From a bacterium (GTDB taxonomy: Bacteria > Planctomycetota > J058 > JAJDCP01): a DNA stretch of 12,549 bases. The notes beneath the pieces were generated by a model. That model ran no database searches, was not told where the DNA came from, and saw nothing but the letters and a program-made list of their open reading frames with translations. The translations under genes were made by a program, and so were the position numbers. Below are positions 12,253 to 12,549 of this stretch, piece after piece. Position 1 is the stretch's first letter, and the number at the start of each line of letters is the position of its first letter. The DNA is taken from assembly GCA_030428695.1 (NCBI GenBank), contig JAUIEM010000299.1, positions 1-12,549 of the forward strand, read 5' to 3'.

Positions 12253-12549
12253 TCAGGCCTTGCCCTTGCCCTTGGGGAAGGCGATCGCGACGTATCCCCA
12301 GGCCTCCTGGCCCTTGTCTTTGAGCTCGATCGCGGCGAAGTCGGTGTAGGCGATGGTCGAGGAGCCGGAGGGGATCAGGATGCCGTCCGCGTCCTTCGCG
12401 GCGGTGATCAACGTGACGTCGACATCCGGCGCCTGGTTCGAGACGCTGACGGCGGCTTTGCGCTCGCCTCCGGAGTAGATGACGATGCGGTTCTTCGGGC
12501 CGGATTTGGTCTGCTTCCAGGTCGCGGGGGAGAGCTGCACGGCTTTCTC
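12253..12549 (-). CDS. 3' part of an unrecognised gene (5' end outside window)
   Basis: The frame is open to the window edge, giving 98 visible residues before the TGA at 12253-12255. The stretch is beta-rich with a run of alternating hydrophobic residues (NRIVIYSGGERKAAVSVSN, DVDVTLITAAKDADG) and a Lys/Gly end (FPKGKGKA). It looks like the end of a small beta-sandwich domain. No family, signal peptide or catalytic motif can be claimed. A GTG at 12540 is a possible start but only nine upstream bases are visible, so a longer protein is more likely. It faces the CIA30-FAS1 gene across a shared hairpin. Confidence 0.5.
   Translation of the reverse strand, partial: EKAVQLSPATWKQTKSGPKNRIVIYSGGERKAAVSVSNQAPDVDVTLITAAKDADGILIPSGSSTIAYTDFAAIELKDKGQEAWGYVAIAFPKGKGKA

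Noticed and set aside
1..12549. CRISPR array, toxin-antitoxin pair, defence island or prophage
   Set aside because: No regularly spaced direct repeats, no integrase or structural phage genes and no small paired toxin/antitoxin genes were seen. The tandem 12-mer at 1019 is a coding microsatellite.

Overview
The window is visibly GC-rich and densely packed with protein genes. From base ~850 rightward the genes suggest a Gram-negative, envelope-rich bacterium. They include an ExbD/TolR-like membrane protein, several Sec-exported proteins of unusual modular build, a Tat-exported PhoX-type phosphatase and a CIA30-FAS1 fusion. The esterase and PDZ-protein styles remind me most of Planctomycetota; this is a family-level impression, not a proof. 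The first ~770 bases are different: they encode the middle of a UvrD/PcrA helicase whose wording resembles Actinomycetota (Thermoleophilia-type). The helicase stops abruptly, so the left edge may be a chimeric or rearranged join.

Layout. 2-769 (+): helicase fragment, then an abrupt loss of homology. 771-2027 (-): a protein with a Cys/His/Asn peptidase-like domain and a Pro/Ala-rich tail; its last ~24 codons are suspect. 2162-2941 (+): two transmembrane helices followed by two tandem ExbD/TolR-like domains. 3015-4232 (+): ATP-grasp ligase. 4235-4678 (-): msrB. 4749-4925: a 177-bp palindromic MITE-like element flanked by the 5-bp direct repeat CTCAG. 4927-7020 (-): exported alpha/beta-hydrolase esterase. 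7143-8285 (-): exported PDZ protein. 8424-10289 (-): Tat-dependent PhoX-family phosphatase. 10469-12175 (+): secreted CIA30 plus two FAS1 domains. 12253-12549 (-): 3' part of an unrecognised gene. There are no rRNA, tRNA or CRISPR features.

How the genes work together. No pathway ties the whole window together. The PhoX gene, the PDZ protein, the esterase and msrB run one after another on the minus strand, but each has its own promoter-like -10 element or hairpin, so they look like separate units. PhoX and the CIA30-FAS1 gene are divergent across a 179-bp region holding two good promoters. Most of these products act in the envelope.

The main discovery candidate is the element at 4749-4925. 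It has near-complete dyad symmetry over ~75-nt arms, and its base substitutions between arms are all G.U-compatible on the + strand. It sits exactly between the esterase stop codon and the msrB promoter.
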